Assembly: GCA_902788505.1 (NCBI GenBank) | Contig: CADAKH010000013.1 | Span: 1-64,000 of the forward strand | Length of the DNA stretch: 64,000 nt | Reading direction: 5' to 3' | Origin: Oscillospiraceae bacterium | GTDB taxonomy: Bacteria > Bacillota > Clostridia > Saccharofermentanales > Saccharofermentanaceae | In this document: positions 43,801 to 54,151 of the stretch, piece by piece | Numbering within the stretch: the first letter of the stretch is position 1 | Layout of the letters: each line of letters begins with the position of its first letter | Program-made: the position numbers and the translations under genes | The notes under the pieces: generated by a model | Seen by the model: the letters and a program-made list of their open reading frames with translations, nothing else | What the model was told of the DNA's origin: nothing | Database searches by the model: none

Positions 43801-44754
43801 ATGAGTTCTATAGATAATTCAACAGCTCAGATACATACACATAATCCCAAGAATCAGATCAAGGAATCCAAGGGATACAGAGTATTTACGGTTTTCAATA
43901 CGATCATAATGGTATTGATCTCATTTGCTACACTCTATCCTTTCCTTTATCTCATCTCGCAGTCTTTCTCATCAGACCAGGCTATCTATGCGGGACACAC
44001 AGGTCTTATTCCGGAAGGATTCAACATTGATACTTATATCTATGTAATCACACGTAACCCGATAGCTCCGTTCCCGAAGCTTTTCCCGGATCTTCGAATC
44101 CCTGAGTTTATCGTTTACTACATGAACACTATCTTCTACACGTTAGTGGGAACTGTATTATCACTTTTCTTCTCATCGATTCTCGCTTATCCGTTATCAA
44201 AGACAAATCTCAGAGTAAATAAAATCCTTTCACCGTTCATCATCTTCACAATGTATTTCGGCGGCGGACTTATCGCAAACTACGTTTTGATCTTAAGACT
44301 CGGACTCAAGAACTCAATGTGGGGATTCATTCTCCCGATGCTCATCAGTACTTATTATGTAATCCTCATGAGATCATTCTTTATGAGTATTCCTAAAGAT
44401 CTTGAAGAAGCAGGTGAGATCGACGGTCTTAACAAGTGGGGTGTTTTCTGGTACATCGCAAGACCTCTTTCAACACCTATCATTGCAACAATGACTTTGT
44501 TCTACGCAGTTATGTATTGGAATAACTGGTTCAACGCAAAACTCTACTTGCAGGATAAGGTTAAGTGGCCTGTAGCTTACTTCCTCCAGACGATCATCAG
44601 AGGTGCGGGTGCATCAGATCCTGACGCTCAGAACATGACAGCCAACATCAAGTCCTGCGCAATGGTTCTTACAGTACTTCCTATTATCTGCGTATATCCG
44701 TTCATTCAGAAATATTACGTACAGGGCATGATGCTCGGCGGCGTAAAAGAGTAA
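43801..44754 (+). CDS. ABC sugar importer permease, LplC/YtcP type
   Basis: The 317-residue partner permease has six helices, and its EAA loop is LEEAGEIDGLNKWGVFWYIA. The C-terminal IQKYYVQGMMLGGVKE is the characteristic end of this subfamily. It starts 12 bases after the first permease behind AAGGAGG. Confidence 0.93.
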   Translation: MSSIDNSTAQIHTHNPKNQIKESKGYRVFTVFNTIIMVLISFATLYPFLYLISQSFSSDQAIYAGHTGLIPEGFNIDTYIYVITRNPIAPFPKLFPDLRIPEFIVYYMNTIFYTLVGTVLSLFFSSILAYPLSKTNLRVNKILSPFIIFTMYFGGGLIANYVLILRLGLKNSMWGFILPMLISTYYVILMRSFFMSIPKDLEEAGEIDGLNKWGVFWYIARPLSTPIIATMTLFYAVMYWNNWFNAKLYLQDKVKWPVAYFLQTIIRGAGASDPDAQNMTANIKSCAMVLTVLPIICVYPFIQKYYVQGMMLGGVKE

Positions 44755-44816
44755 TCAAATTGTGCTTTAGGGGATGACCCACGGCAATAGAAAATGAAAA
44801 AAGAAAGGAAACAGTT

Positions 44817-46556
44817 ATGAAGACAACAAAACTTGCAAAAGTAGCATCTGTCGGTCTTGCAATCTCTATGCTTTCCAGTCTGGCTGCTTGTAGCGGTGGA
44901 TCCGGCGAGTCTTCTGAGACTACAACAATTCCGAGTCAGATCGAGACATCTGATGACGCAGGTGAAGAACTTGGTTACACATATGGTTTGGGAGAGACAT
45001 TCCATGCTGATACACCTGTAACTTACACAATGTTCTTCAGCGATGCTTCCTGGTATCCTATGGTTGATACTTGGAAGACAGAAGGTATCTTCAAGAAGAT
45101 CGAGGAGATGACAAATGTTACGCTCGACATCAAGTCTTATGATAGCGGCGACTACATGGACAACATCACACTCGACATCAATGCTGGTAATGCAGCTTAC
45201 ATCATTCCTAAGATCTATGATGATTCTGCTTTCGTAGACGGTGGTGCTATCGTACCTATCTCTGACTACGTTCAGTACATGCCTTACTACACAGATTTCT
45301 ACAATACTTACAATCTCTCTGCTGATATTCAGACAATCACAAGAGCTAACGGTAAGTACTATAAGCTCCCTGGTATGAAGGAAGCTAACCTCATCAACTA
45401 TTCTTTCGTTATCAGAAAGGATATCTGGGATGCAGCAGGCGTTGACGTTATTGCACTCCAGAAGGATTGGACATGGGCTGACCTCCTTGATGCTTTGACA
45501 AAGGTTAAGGCTTACATGGTTGAGCAGGGTATGTGCGAAGAGAGTGACTACATCTGGTCTGACCTCTGGTGCGGTAACGAATCCGGCCAGGGCAGCGGCG
45601 GAAACCTCTTGGGCGTTATGGCTTCAACATATGATTGCAACGCTGGTTGGAACATCGGTAACGGTATGAGATTTGACTTCAATCAGAACAAGTTCATCTT
45701 CTCACCTACGACAGACAACTATAAGGAATTCCTTAAGACAGCTAACAGCTTCGTAGCAGCAGGTATTCTCGATCCTGAAACATTCACACAGGATGACGCT
45801 ACAGCTACAGCTCAGTACTACAACGGCAAGACAGCTATCATGTCTATCAACCAGGGTCAGTGGGCTAACTACCAGGAGAACATGACAGCTCAGCTCGGCG
45901 AAGGCAACTTCGAGAACTACGTAATCACAATGCCTATCGGTTCTACAAGAAACTCTACAGTTGATCCTGCAAGACTTGAGAATGGCGTTATGATCTCACA
46001 GAAGGCTCTTGATGATCTCGGTGAGGAAGGCTTCATCGAAATGCTCAGATTCGTAGACTGGCTCTTCTATTCTCACGAAGCATATGAGCTCACAAAGTGG
46101 GGCGTTGAAGGCGAGCACTACACAGTAGACGCAGACGGCAACAAGAAGCTCATGGATGGTTACTGCTGCTCAGGTCTCGGCTATGGTAATGACGAAGCCG
46201 GTTCAATGATAGACATCAGACTCCAGTGGGGTTATGCAGGTGGTAACTTCTGGTACGGCGGTACAGTTGCAGAAATGACTGACAACCTCATTCCTCCGGT
46301 AGCAGATTACGTTAACCGTGACTTCACAGACAGAGATACACCTCCGCTCGCTCCTGGTGTTGCTCCTACAGCAGATCAGAACGAAGAGATCAATCTCATC
46401 GCTACACCTCTTATCAGTAACGTCAATGCTTGGACATTGAAGTTCGTAACAGGTCAGGAAGATATCGACGCTCAGTGGGATACTTATGTACAGTCCTGCA
46501 ACGACCTCAATGTACAGGGTCTCGTAGATATCTACGGCGAACTCTACAAGGGCTGA
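44817..46556 (+). CDS. Aldouronate/oligosaccharide-binding lipoprotein, LplA type
   Basis: The 579-residue protein has a signal with lipobox SLAACS (Cys about 24), a Ser/Glu/Thr-rich linker, and a long type-B binding-protein body (VTYTMFFSDASWYPMVDTWK...). Its length is typical of LplA relatives that bind large oligosaccharides. Codon use is strongly biased (GGT, GCT, AAC, ACA), consistent with very high expression. AAAGGAA precedes the ATG. A hairpin after the gene separates it from GH115. Confidence 0.92.
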   Translation: MKTTKLAKVASVGLAISMLSSLAACSGGSGESSETTTIPSQIETSDDAGEELGYTYGLGETFHADTPVTYTMFFSDASWYPMVDTWKTEGIFKKIEEMTNVTLDIKSYDSGDYMDNITLDINAGNAAYIIPKIYDDSAFVDGGAIVPISDYVQYMPYYTDFYNTYNLSADIQTITRANGKYYKLPGMKEANLINYSFVIRKDIWDAAGVDVIALQKDWTWADLLDALTKVKAYMVEQGMCEESDYIWSDLWCGNESGQGSGGNLLGVMASTYDCNAGWNIGNGMRFDFNQNKFIFSPTTDNYKEFLKTANSFVAAGILDPETFTQDDATATAQYYNGKTAIMSINQGQWANYQENMTAQLGEGNFENYVITMPIGSTRNSTVDPARLENGVMISQKALDDLGEEGFIEMLRFVDWLFYSHEAYELTKWGVEGEHYTVDADGNKKLMDGYCCSGLGYGNDEAGSMIDIRLQWGYAGGNFWYGGTVAEMTDNLIPPVADYVNRDFTDRDTPPLAPGVAPTADQNEEINLIATPLISNVNAWTLKFVTGQEDIDAQWDTYVQSCNDLNVQGLVDIYGELYKG

Positions 46557-46590
46557 TACATTACGTAACAGTTCACGTTAAGTAAATCGA

Positions 46591-46627
46591 GGGGCATTCC
46601 ATTGTATAATCAAAGGGATGCCCCTTT
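46591..46627 (+). terminator. Partial terminator between binding protein and GH115
   Basis: GGGGCATTCC pairs with GGGATGCCCC (10 base pairs, one G-T) around a 14-base loop, followed by TTTCCTTT. The broken T run suggests partial termination, which would keep binding-protein mRNA above GH115 mRNA. Confidence 0.7.
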
Positions 46628-46653
46628 CCTTTAAATAATCGCGAGGTAATAAG

Positions 46654-49455
46654 ATGGGTACTACAGAGTTTTTCAAAAAAGGCAATAAGATCGCTATCGT
46701 TACGGATGGCAGCGACAAGGGAATCCTTAGAGTCGCTTCTATTGTAATTAAAGATATCGAGCGGGTTACCGGTTCGGAAAGAAAACTTTGCAGGATAGCT
46801 GTTACCGGAGATTATTCGAGCGGAAAGATCTCATCTTGTGACACACTTGTTTTTGCCGGAATCCTGACAGGGTCGGAAGGCGGTTTTGCTGACAGGCTTC
46901 TTGCAAAGACCAAAGTGGACAATAAAGATATTACAGGCAAGAGAGAAGTATATTGCTTCGATGAAGTGAAGGATTTTCCGGGACTCGAGAACAAAAAAGT
47001 ATTTGTTATCGCAGGAAGCGATAAGCTCGGTTCTATATACGGACTTTATCAGCTGTCGAAGATGATCGGTGTAAGTCCCTGGCATTATTTCGGAGATGTT
47101 TCCCCGGTCGTAAAAGAAGAACTTGTTTTTGATGATACTGAATTCCCGGTCTTATCTCATGAACCGAAGATAGAATACAGAGGTTTCTTTATGAATGACG
47201 ACTGGCCGTCTTTAGGCGGCTGGGTCACGAATACTTTCGATGATTTCAATGAGCTTTTCTATGAGAAGGTCTTCGATCTGCTTCTCCGCTTAAGAGGTAA
47301 TTATCTGTGGCCGGCAATGTGGACTGCGGTATTCAACAACGACGGTAAAGCTTTTCCCGAGGCTTCTGCTGTCCTTGCGGATGAACTCGGTATCACGATG
47401 GGTACATCCCATCATGAGCCACTTATAAGGGCAGGAGAGGAGTTCTCGCATATGATGACAGACAGCAATGATGTCGGATACGGCAAAGACTGGAGTTACT
47501 ACACCAACACCAGAGGCCTATATGAATTCTGGTCTGATTCGATAAAGGCGAGAGGTCAGTACAAGAATTACATAACGGTCGGAATGCGTGGAGAACGTGA
47601 CAGTATGATACTGGGCGAAGATTCCACGATGAAGGATAACATTGATCTTTTGAAGAAAACTATCACCGATCAGAAGAAGATCCTTTCAGAGAATGGCCTT
47701 GACGGATGTCCCAAAATGCTTGCTCTCTATAAGGAAGTTGAAGATTATTACTATGGTGATGAGACCGCCGAAGGTCTTTGTAAGTGGGAAGGACTGGATG
47801 ATCTTACACTGCTTTTGTCAGATGATAATTTCGGTAACTTAAGGACTGTTCCTTCTCCTGAATTAAAAGACCGTAAACCGGGCTGGGGTATCTACTATCA
47901 TTTCGATTATCACGGCGGTCCGATCTCTTATGAGTGGGTAAATTCGACACCGATAACTAAAGCATGGGAGCAGCTTACTTCAGGATACGAATACGGAATC
48001 CGCAAACTGTGGATCTGTAACGTCGGCGATGTAAGACCTGTTGAATTGCCGCTCAGCTATTTCATGGATCTCGCATTTGATTACGATTACTGGAAAGAAC
48101 CGAATAAGACTGGTGAGTACCTTTCGAAATGGGTAAGAGAACAATTCCCTGAATTGTCTGATGACATCAATGATGCCATCGGCAGTCTCCTTAACGATTA
48201 CATCAATATGAACGGTGTAAGAAGACCGGAGGCAACTCATCCGGACACTTTCGACATTCCTTCCAACGAAGCTTTTATTGAGCTCCGTAAGGCAGAGAAG
48301 ATCTTAAGTGATGCTGAGAAACTTAAAGAAATCATTCCCCGGGAACTTTATGACAAGTTCTACGGGCTTGTATATTTCCCTGCGGTAGCTTCTGCCAATC
48401 TGCGTAAAATGATGGTGCTTGCAGGCATATATAACATAGTTACATCAACTGAATTCACTGTATCAGGCTATCTTTCCGCCGAGATAAGGAAGACCATAGA
48501 TCTCGATAAAGAGCTTGTCAGGTTCTATAACGAGGATATGTCGGGCGGTAAGTGGAAGTACATGATGAGTTCAAAGCATGTGAATTTCCAAAACTGGAAT
48601 GACGAAGGTTCGGAATATCCCGATCCTGTGATCAGGTCATTCAGAGATTCGGAATCTTGCGCAAAAGTTGTGATAGAACGCCAGAAGAGTTTTTATGAAG
48701 GTGAATGCGTTCTTCCTGAGATGGATGTTAATGATCCGCTGGCCAGGGAAGTATATATCCTTGATGAATCACTGAACGAAGATTCCTTCAAACTTGAATA
48801 TGATGATTCACTTATCACCGTTTCTGTTGTGAAGATCACTGACGGCGCCAGCAGACTGGATATAACTCCTTCAGGCAAAGCGGGCGATACCGAATTAAGA
48901 ATAGTTTTCGCAAAGCATACAGTAAACGTAAAGATCCATCTTATAGACACAAAAGCGGAAGCCGGTATCCCGTGTGTTGTAGCAGGCAAACTCTGTCTTA
49001 ACTGCGATTCTTTCATCTCGAAAAACGAACCAGGCGACAGCTCTTTGCAGATAATCGATAACTACGGTCTTACCGGAAGATCTCTTAAGGCATATCCGCT
49101 TACCACAGATTATTCTGACGGAGACGAACATCCTTCGGCAACATATGACTTTTATGTTCCGGAGAGCGGTAACTATGAGGTTGCGGTATTTGTCGCACCA
49201 TCGAACAACACATTTAAAAACCGGAATCTTAGTTTTGCTCTTAAGCTGGATGGTTCATCCTATATCAAGACAGAGCTGTTCCCTGAAGGATACCTTGCAG
49301 GAAACAACAACGATCAGAACTGGTGTGAGGCAGTGCTTAAAAACTACCGCGAGCTAAAGAACGGATTCTCTCTTGAAGCAGGCAAACACTGCCTTGAATA
49401 CATTGTGTGTGATTCAATGGTCGTACTGCAAAAGATAGAGATCAGAAAGAAATAA
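46654..49455 (+). CDS. GH115 alpha-glucuronidase
   Basis: The 933-residue protein has GH115 hallmarks: the N-terminal GSIYGLYQLSKMIGVSPWHYFGDV, then YRGFFMNDDWPSLGGW, RGNYLWPAMW, GTSHHEP, and VGMRGERDS. GH115 enzymes remove (4-O-methyl)-glucuronic acid from internal and terminal xylose residues of glucuronoxylan. No signal peptide is visible, so it acts on imported oligosaccharides. The C-terminal 250 residues form beta-sandwich-like regions. GAGGTAA precedes the ATG. Its product enters the uxa/uxu pathway encoded around it. Confidence 0.94.
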   Translation: MGTTEFFKKGNKIAIVTDGSDKGILRVASIVIKDIERVTGSERKLCRIAVTGDYSSGKISSCDTLVFAGILTGSEGGFADRLLAKTKVDNKDITGKREVYCFDEVKDFPGLENKKVFVIAGSDKLGSIYGLYQLSKMIGVSPWHYFGDVSPVVKEELVFDDTEFPVLSHEPKIEYRGFFMNDDWPSLGGWVTNTFDDFNELFYEKVFDLLLRLRGNYLWPAMWTAVFNNDGKAFPEASAVLADELGITMGTSHHEPLIRAGEEFSHMMTDSNDVGYGKDWSYYTNTRGLYEFWSDSIKARGQYKNYITVGMRGERDSMILGEDSTMKDNIDLLKKTITDQKKILSENGLDGCPKMLALYKEVEDYYYGDETAEGLCKWEGLDDLTLLLSDDNFGNLRTVPSPELKDRKPGWGIYYHFDYHGGPISYEWVNSTPITKAWEQLTSGYEYGIRKLWICNVGDVRPVELPLSYFMDLAFDYDYWKEPNKTGEYLSKWVREQFPELSDDINDAIGSLLNDYINMNGVRRPEATHPDTFDIPSNEAFIELRKAEKILSDAEKLKEIIPRELYDKFYGLVYFPAVASANLRKMMVLAGIYNIVTSTEFTVSGYLSAEIRKTIDLDKELVRFYNEDMSGGKWKYMMSSKHVNFQNWNDEGSEYPDPVIRSFRDSESCAKVVIERQKSFYEGECVLPEMDVNDPLAREVYILDESLNEDSFKLEYDDSLITVSVVKITDGASRLDITPSGKAGDTELRIVFAKHTVNVKIHLIDTKAEAGIPCVVAGKLCLNCDSFISKNEPGDSSLQIIDNYGLTGRSLKAYPLTTDYSDGDEHPSATYDFYVPESGNYEVAVFVAPSNNTFKNRNLSFALKLDGSSYIKTELFPEGYLAGNNNDQNWCEAVLKNYRELKNGFSLEAGKHCLEYIVCDSMVVLQKIEIRKK

Positions 49456-49467
49456 AACTGAAAGCTT

Positions 49468-50874
49468 TTACCCTTTTAGCATATTAAGCGCATTCTTATA
49501 GCAGACTCTTTCGATGATGTCCTTAAGGATGCGCTTATCATTCGGGAATCTGCCGCGCTCGATCTCTGTTCCAAGGAAATTGCAGAAGATCCTCCTGAAG
49601 TATTCATGTCTTGTATAGGACAGGAAGCATCTTGAGTCAGTGAGCATACCGGGGAAGCAGGGGAGTAAACTCTGTGTGCAGAGTGCTTTTAGGTGTTCTT
49701 CCATTCCGAGGAGATTGTCATTAAACCACCATGCGGCACCGTGTGAGATCTTTCCGGGCACAGAACCGTCGTTATAAGAACCGCAAAGTGTATCGATGAC
49801 AGTGTTGTCAACGGGGTTCAAAGAGTAGATGATCATCTTCGGGAGAAGACCTTCGCTGTTGAGCTTATCCATATAACCCGTAAGTGGTGTGACAAAATCG
49901 AATGAGCCTGTAATAGTGTCGCAGCCGCAATTGACACCTGCTGTCTCAAACATGTGAGTGTTGACATTGCGCTTGCATCCAAAATGAAGCTGCATTGTCC
50001 AGCCGCGTTTTGCATATTCCCTTGCAAAGAAAAGCATCAGCTCAGTCTTGTATGAAGTGAGTTCATCTTTGTTTAATCTGCATCCGGGATCTGACAGTTT
50101 CTTTTCGAAAACGTCAGATGCATCAATGCCGTTATTTTCGGTAAACCAGATGTATTCGGTTCCGTGATCCGAGAGTCTGCAGCCCTTCGAAGCGAAAAGA
50201 TCTATTCTTGAGATGAGAACATCCTTTAATTCAGCCAAAGACGAGATAGTTCTTCCTGAAGCTGATTCCAGTTTCTTTACATAATCGTTGAAGCTGACCT
50301 TTTCGATATCGACAATGTTGTCAGGTCTGAATGCGGGAAGTACCCCCGATGCAAAACCCGACTCTCTGATCCGGTCATGATATATGAGGGAATCGGCAGG
50401 ATCATCAGTTGTGCAGATGAGTTCGGCTTTAGACATGGTCATAATGCTTTTTGCCGTAAGCTTGCCGGATCTCAGTATCTCATTTGCCCTGTTCCATACC
50501 TCTTCGGCATTTTCTGAAGTGAGAGGTTCATAGATATCGAAATATCTTGCAAGTTCAAGACATGTCCAGTGATATAGAGGGTTACCGAATGCGGACTCGA
50601 CTGACTTTGCCCACATCATGAACTTCTCTTTATCAGATGCATCGCCTGTAATGTATTTCTCATCTACTCCGCAGGTTCTCATCAGACGCCACTTATAGTG
50701 ATCGCCTTTAAGCCAGAGCTCAGCAATGTTGTCGAAATGAATATCTTCTGCGATCTCTTTGGATTCAATGTGGCAGTGATAGTCAACGATCGGAAGGTCT
50801 TTGGCAAAGCTGTTGTAAAGATCTATAGCCGTATTATTCTCGAGAAGAAAATTGTCATTGATAAGGTTATTCAT
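49468..50874 (-). CDS. uxaC: Glucuronate isomerase
   Basis: The 468-residue protein has the UxaC opening (LPIVDYHCHIESKEIAED) with metal-binding HxH and the motifs WRLMRTCGVDEKYI, MQLHFGC and SRCFLSYTRHEYFRR. It isomerises D-glucuronate to D-fructuronate. AGAGGT precedes the ATG. It converges with GH115 (12-base gap) and diverges from KDPG aldolase. Confidence 0.95.
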   Translation of the reverse strand: MNNLINDNFLLENNTAIDLYNSFAKDLPIVDYHCHIESKEIAEDIHFDNIAELWLKGDHYKWRLMRTCGVDEKYITGDASDKEKFMMWAKSVESAFGNPLYHWTCLELARYFDIYEPLTSENAEEVWNRANEILRSGKLTAKSIMTMSKAELICTTDDPADSLIYHDRIRESGFASGVLPAFRPDNIVDIEKVSFNDYVKKLESASGRTISSLAELKDVLISRIDLFASKGCRLSDHGTEYIWFTENNGIDASDVFEKKLSDPGCRLNKDELTSYKTELMLFFAREYAKRGWTMQLHFGCKRNVNTHMFETAGVNCGCDTITGSFDFVTPLTGYMDKLNSEGLLPKMIIYSLNPVDNTVIDTLCGSYNDGSVPGKISHGAAWWFNDNLLGMEEHLKALCTQSLLPCFPGMLTDSRCFLSYTRHEYFRRIFCNFLGTEIERGRFPNDKRILKDIIERVCYKNALNMLKG

Positions 50875-50982
50875 AGGTTTACCTCTTTATTTTGCTTTTT
50901 CGATAATAGAATAACTAATTTTTTATGTAATCGCAATCAAAAACATGGTAGAATGTTAGTTAATGATTGAGAGGTGTTTTAT

Positions 50983-51618
50983 ATGACTTTTTCAGAGAAA
51001 GTTTTTGCTACGGGAATAGTCCCCGTAGTAGTCCTGAACAACGTTGAAGATGCTCTGCCGCTTAGCAAAGCTCTGCTTAAGGGCGGCATTGATTTTATGG
51101 AGATCACGTTCAGAACGGAATGTGCTGCAGACTGTATCGAAGTCATCAGCAGGGAAGTGCCTGAGATGACAGTTGGTGCCGGTACTGTCCTCAATGTGAG
51201 TCAGGCCAGGCTCGCTGTCGGGAAAGGTGCAAAATTCATAGTATCTCCCGGACTTGATGAAGAGACGGTCAGATGGTGTCTGGATAATGATATTCCTGTT
51301 GTTCCCGGTACCGTTACTCCCACTGAGATAATGAAGGCAATATCTTTGGGGTTAAAAGTAGTCAAGTTTTTCCCGGCAGATGTCTATGGCGGTATCAAGG
51401 CGATCAAAGCTTTGTCTGCACCGTTCGGACAGATCAAGTTCCTTCCTACAGGCGGTGTATCCGAGAGCAATCTAGGGGAATTTATCGGTAATAAGTCTGT
51501 TGCAGCAGTAGGCGGCAGCTGGGTATGCAAGAAAGACGATATCCTTAATCACGATTGGGATAAGATAACCGCTCTTTCAAGCAATGCCATTAAGATCATT
51601 AAGGAGACTAGATCATGA
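50983..51618 (+). CDS. kdgA: 2-keto-3-deoxy-6-phosphogluconate aldolase
   Basis: The 211-residue protein has the Glu of [15 protein letters not shown], the Schiff-base Lys in [14 protein letters not shown] and the phosphate-binding LPTGGVSE. It splits KDPG into pyruvate and glyceraldehyde-3-phosphate. ATG 50983 lies 8 bases after GAGAGG; an in-frame GTG overlaps that site. A -10 TAGAAT lies at 50949-50954. Its stop overlaps the kinase start by 4 bases. Confidence 0.94.
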   Translation: MTFSEKVFATGIVPVVVLNNVEDALPLSKALLKGGIDFMEITFRTECAADCIEVISREVPEMTVGAGTVLNVSQARLAVGKGAKFIVSPGLDEETVRWCLDNDIPVVPGTVTPTEIMKAISLGLKVVKFFPADVYGGIKAIKALSAPFGQIKFLPTGGVSESNLGEFIGNKSVAAVGGSWVCKKDDILNHDWDKITALSSNAIKIIKETRS

Positions 51619-52643
51619 GCAAATATCTGACATTCGGTGAACTGATGCTTAGACTCAAGAGCCCCGGAAGAGAGCGCTTCATGCAGAGCCCTTCTCTTGA
51701 AGCAACATTCGGCGGCGGCGAGGCAAACGTGGCAGTCTCACTTGCCAATTACGGACTTGATGCAGAGTTCCTTTCTGTCATCCCTTCAAATGCAATTGGC
51801 GATGCGGCAATCGGTGAGCTTCGAAGATTCAACGTTAATACCGATAAGGTCATCAGAACAGAAGGAAGAATGGGCATCTACTATCTTGAGACAGGTGCAA
51901 ACCAGCGTCCGAGCAAAGTTATATATGACCGAGCATATTCTGCGATCTCAATGTTCAAGCCCGAAGGTTATGACTGGGATTCAATCTACAAAGATGTAAA
52001 GTGGCTTCATATCTCAGGTATAACTCCGGCGATCTCCGAAGAGACAAAGGATGCTTCGATCCTCGCCGTCAAGGAAGCAAAGAAGCGCGGAATTACAGTT
52101 TCCCTTGATCTTAACTACCGTAAGAATCTTTGGAAGTACGGAGTTGATGCAAAGGAAGTAATGACTGAACTTACTTCTTATTCGGATATCATCATCGCCA
52201 ACGAGGAAGACTGCCAGAAGTCACTCGGATTAAAGTGTGAGAGCAATGTTGAAGGCGGCAAGCTCGACCGTGAGGACTACAAGAAGCTGAGTGACTCGCT
52301 TCTCGAGAAATTCCCCAATGTAAAGAAGGTTGCGATCACATTAAGAGAGAGTAAGAGCGCAGACATCAATTTCTGGGCAGCTTCACTTAACAACGGCTCA
52401 GAGTTCATCGTGAGCCGCAAATATGAGATGTACGACATTGTTGACCGTGTAGGCGGAGGAGATTCATTTGCCGGCGGACTTATCTATGGTCTTAATGGAC
52501 TTGGTTCCGACAAGGAAGCTCTTGAGTTTGCTGTTGCGGCAAGCTGTCTCAAGCATACGATCGACGGTGACTTCAACAGGGTTACGATCGATGAGGTCGA
52601 GAAGCTCGCTAAAGGCGACGGTTCAGGAAGAGTACAGAGATAA
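51615..52643 (+). CDS. kdgK: 2-keto-3-deoxygluconate kinase (PfkB family)
   Basis: The 342-residue protein has PfkB motifs: the glycine pair [17 protein letters not shown] and the catalytic [17 protein letters not shown] with the base Asp. It phosphorylates KDG to KDPG, feeding the aldolase gene directly upstream; the ATGA overlap indicates coupled translation. The AGGAG ribosome site is within kdgA. Confidence 0.94.
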   Translation: MSKYLTFGELMLRLKSPGRERFMQSPSLEATFGGGEANVAVSLANYGLDAEFLSVIPSNAIGDAAIGELRRFNVNTDKVIRTEGRMGIYYLETGANQRPSKVIYDRAYSAISMFKPEGYDWDSIYKDVKWLHISGITPAISEETKDASILAVKEAKKRGITVSLDLNYRKNLWKYGVDAKEVMTELTSYSDIIIANEEDCQKSLGLKCESNVEGGKLDREDYKKLSDSLLEKFPNVKKVAITLRESKSADINFWAASLNNGSEFIVSRKYEMYDIVDRVGGGDSFAGGLIYGLNGLGSDKEALEFAVAASCLKHTIDGDFNRVTIDEVEKLAKGDGSGRVQR

Positions 52644-52667
52644 AAAACATAAATGAATATAATTCAG

Positions 52668-52708
52668 GGGCTGTCTCAATCAAGCGTTGAGGCAGCCCTT
52701 AGTTGTTT
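52668..52708 (+). terminator. Terminator after kdgA-kdgK
   Basis: GGGCTGTCTCAA pairs with TTGAGGCAGCCC (12 base pairs, one G-T) around a TCAAGCG loop and is followed by TTAGTTGTTT. It belongs to the GGCTG-type terminators of this window. Confidence 0.85.
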
Positions 52709-52750
52709 CCTGTTTGTGGGGCTCATCTGTCATCTGACACACAAATTTAA

Positions 52751-52779
52751 TTTACTTATGCTTTTTGCCTTGCTAAAAT
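52751..52779 (+). promoter_or_regulatory. Promoter of the secreted NlpC-like gene
   Basis: TTTACT (52751-52756), 17-base spacer and TAAAAT (52774-52779) lie 28 bases before the start codon. Confidence 0.55.
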
Positions 52780-52806
52780 AAAGACTCGGGGAAAAAGCGA
52801 GGTCTG

Positions 52807-53994
52807 ATGAAAGGAAAAGGCTTAAGAAACATTGCCATAAAGGCAGTAGCTTTGTTGTCAGTGGCAGTATTATGCGCCGGCATAGCAGGTGCTTATGCAA
52901 GACCTGTCAAGGTTTCTGCTGATGATGACCTTTATGATTCGCTTTATGATGTATTCAGGGACAGAAGTGATGATCCGCAGAACTTCATGTCACAGGAATT
53001 GTTTATTAAGAGAATTTTCTGGAATTGCGAAGCTCTTTGGGGAATTGACTACACATATGGCAGTCAGGAACATAATCTTGGCTGTGACGGATTTGTAAGT
53101 CTTGTTTTGCGTTTAACTTTCGGCACCGTTTATGATTTCGAAAGTGACTGGAGCAATTACCGGGCAAAGTTCGATTACACGGAAGAGCACATTGTTGCCG
53201 CAAGCTATGTTGATCAGTATGAGATCTTCAGACCGGGAGGAACATCTGTTACCTGGCTTTATCACAATTATGTCAATGAACTGGTGGAACCCTTAGATGA
53301 CAGAGCCTTTGTTGAAGGTATGGATAATTATGACTGGATCGAATATCTTGATGATATCGGAGCCCAGCCCGGAGATATCATGTTCTGGGATGAGGACGAA
53401 GACAATAAGTATTGGACTCACATAAGTATTTACGCCGGAATAGAAGACGGCGAAGCAGTCATGTGGCACGCTTCTTCGGTTAAGGGTTATTGCTGTAAGC
53501 AAAGCCTTGATGAGATAACATTGGACAATCAGTTCCTTGACTATTGCACCATACTGCCTATGACAGACAGACCTGCAAGGGCAGGCCTTTATGTGGATAA
53601 CGGCAGCGGAAGCGGTGATTTCTCATACTCAGTATATTGGGATCACAGTACTGATTATCTTATCGGACGAATCAGCAGCGGATGTACTCTGCCCGAACAG
53701 GATTATCTGGATGATTTCCCGATATATCCGAATTATGATCATACCGCATTTGAGAGAACTCTGATTATCCGGAAAGAAGTGAGTCCTTTTGATCCTGAAA
53801 GCGGATCTGATGTGAGTGAAGAACCGATGTGGTTTCATCTGGTCATCAGGATAGAGCCGGACGATGATACAAAGGGTACACTTAAGTATGCGGTATATGG
53901 TGTTGATAATATCCGGTGTTATGGCAGCGGAGAGATAAAAGATTACGATTACCGCTCCGGCGGTCAGGTGATCCGTATAGCGGATTTCAGATAA
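52807..53994 (+). CDS. Secreted NlpC/P60-like protein
   Basis: The 395-residue protein has a signal peptide (about 1-38, cleavage near VSA-DD). The central region has an NlpC/CHAP-like arrangement: Cys in LGCDGFVSLVL (about 94), GAQPGDIMFWDED, His in WTHISIYAG and a later WHASS. The C-terminal part (about 265-395) is beta-rich and unrecognised. It is probably a peptidoglycan amidase or peptidase, or a related cell-surface enzyme. No lipobox, so it is secreted or wall-associated. Confidence 0.75.
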   Translation: MKGKGLRNIAIKAVALLSVAVLCAGIAGAYARPVKVSADDDLYDSLYDVFRDRSDDPQNFMSQELFIKRIFWNCEALWGIDYTYGSQEHNLGCDGFVSLVLRLTFGTVYDFESDWSNYRAKFDYTEEHIVAASYVDQYEIFRPGGTSVTWLYHNYVNELVEPLDDRAFVEGMDNYDWIEYLDDIGAQPGDIMFWDEDEDNKYWTHISIYAGIEDGEAVMWHASSVKGYCCKQSLDEITLDNQFLDYCTILPMTDRPARAGLYVDNGSGSGDFSYSVYWDHSTDYLIGRISSGCTLPEQDYLDDFPIYPNYDHTAFERTLIIRKEVSPFDPESGSDVSEEPMWFHLVIRIEPDDDTKGTLKYAVYGVDNIRCYGSGEIKDYDYRSGGQVIRIADFR

Positions 53995-54060
53995 ACTTAA
54001 AACATTTTTGAGAGGCTCGAATAATAATGATTTGGGCCTGTTTTTTCACGAATTTGTAAT

Positions 54061-54089
54061 TTTGCGGGTCATGTTTTTTATAATATAAT
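54061..54089 (+). promoter_or_regulatory. Promoter of the GH3 gene
   Basis: TTTGCG (54061-54066), 17-base spacer and TATAAT (54084-54089). The gene starts at 54152 behind GGGGAGGA. Confidence 0.6.
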
Positions 54090-54151
54090 ATGCTCGTAAA
54101 TTGTGCTGATAAACAGCCGGTTAATCCCGGCGCTGATGGGGAGGACGCTTT

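Noticed and set aside
36776..50960. Shared 10-mer ACTAACATTC near the uxuB end and the kdgA promoter
   Set aside because: The first copy lies at the 3' end of uxuB and the motif is not symmetric, so chance is the simpler explanation.
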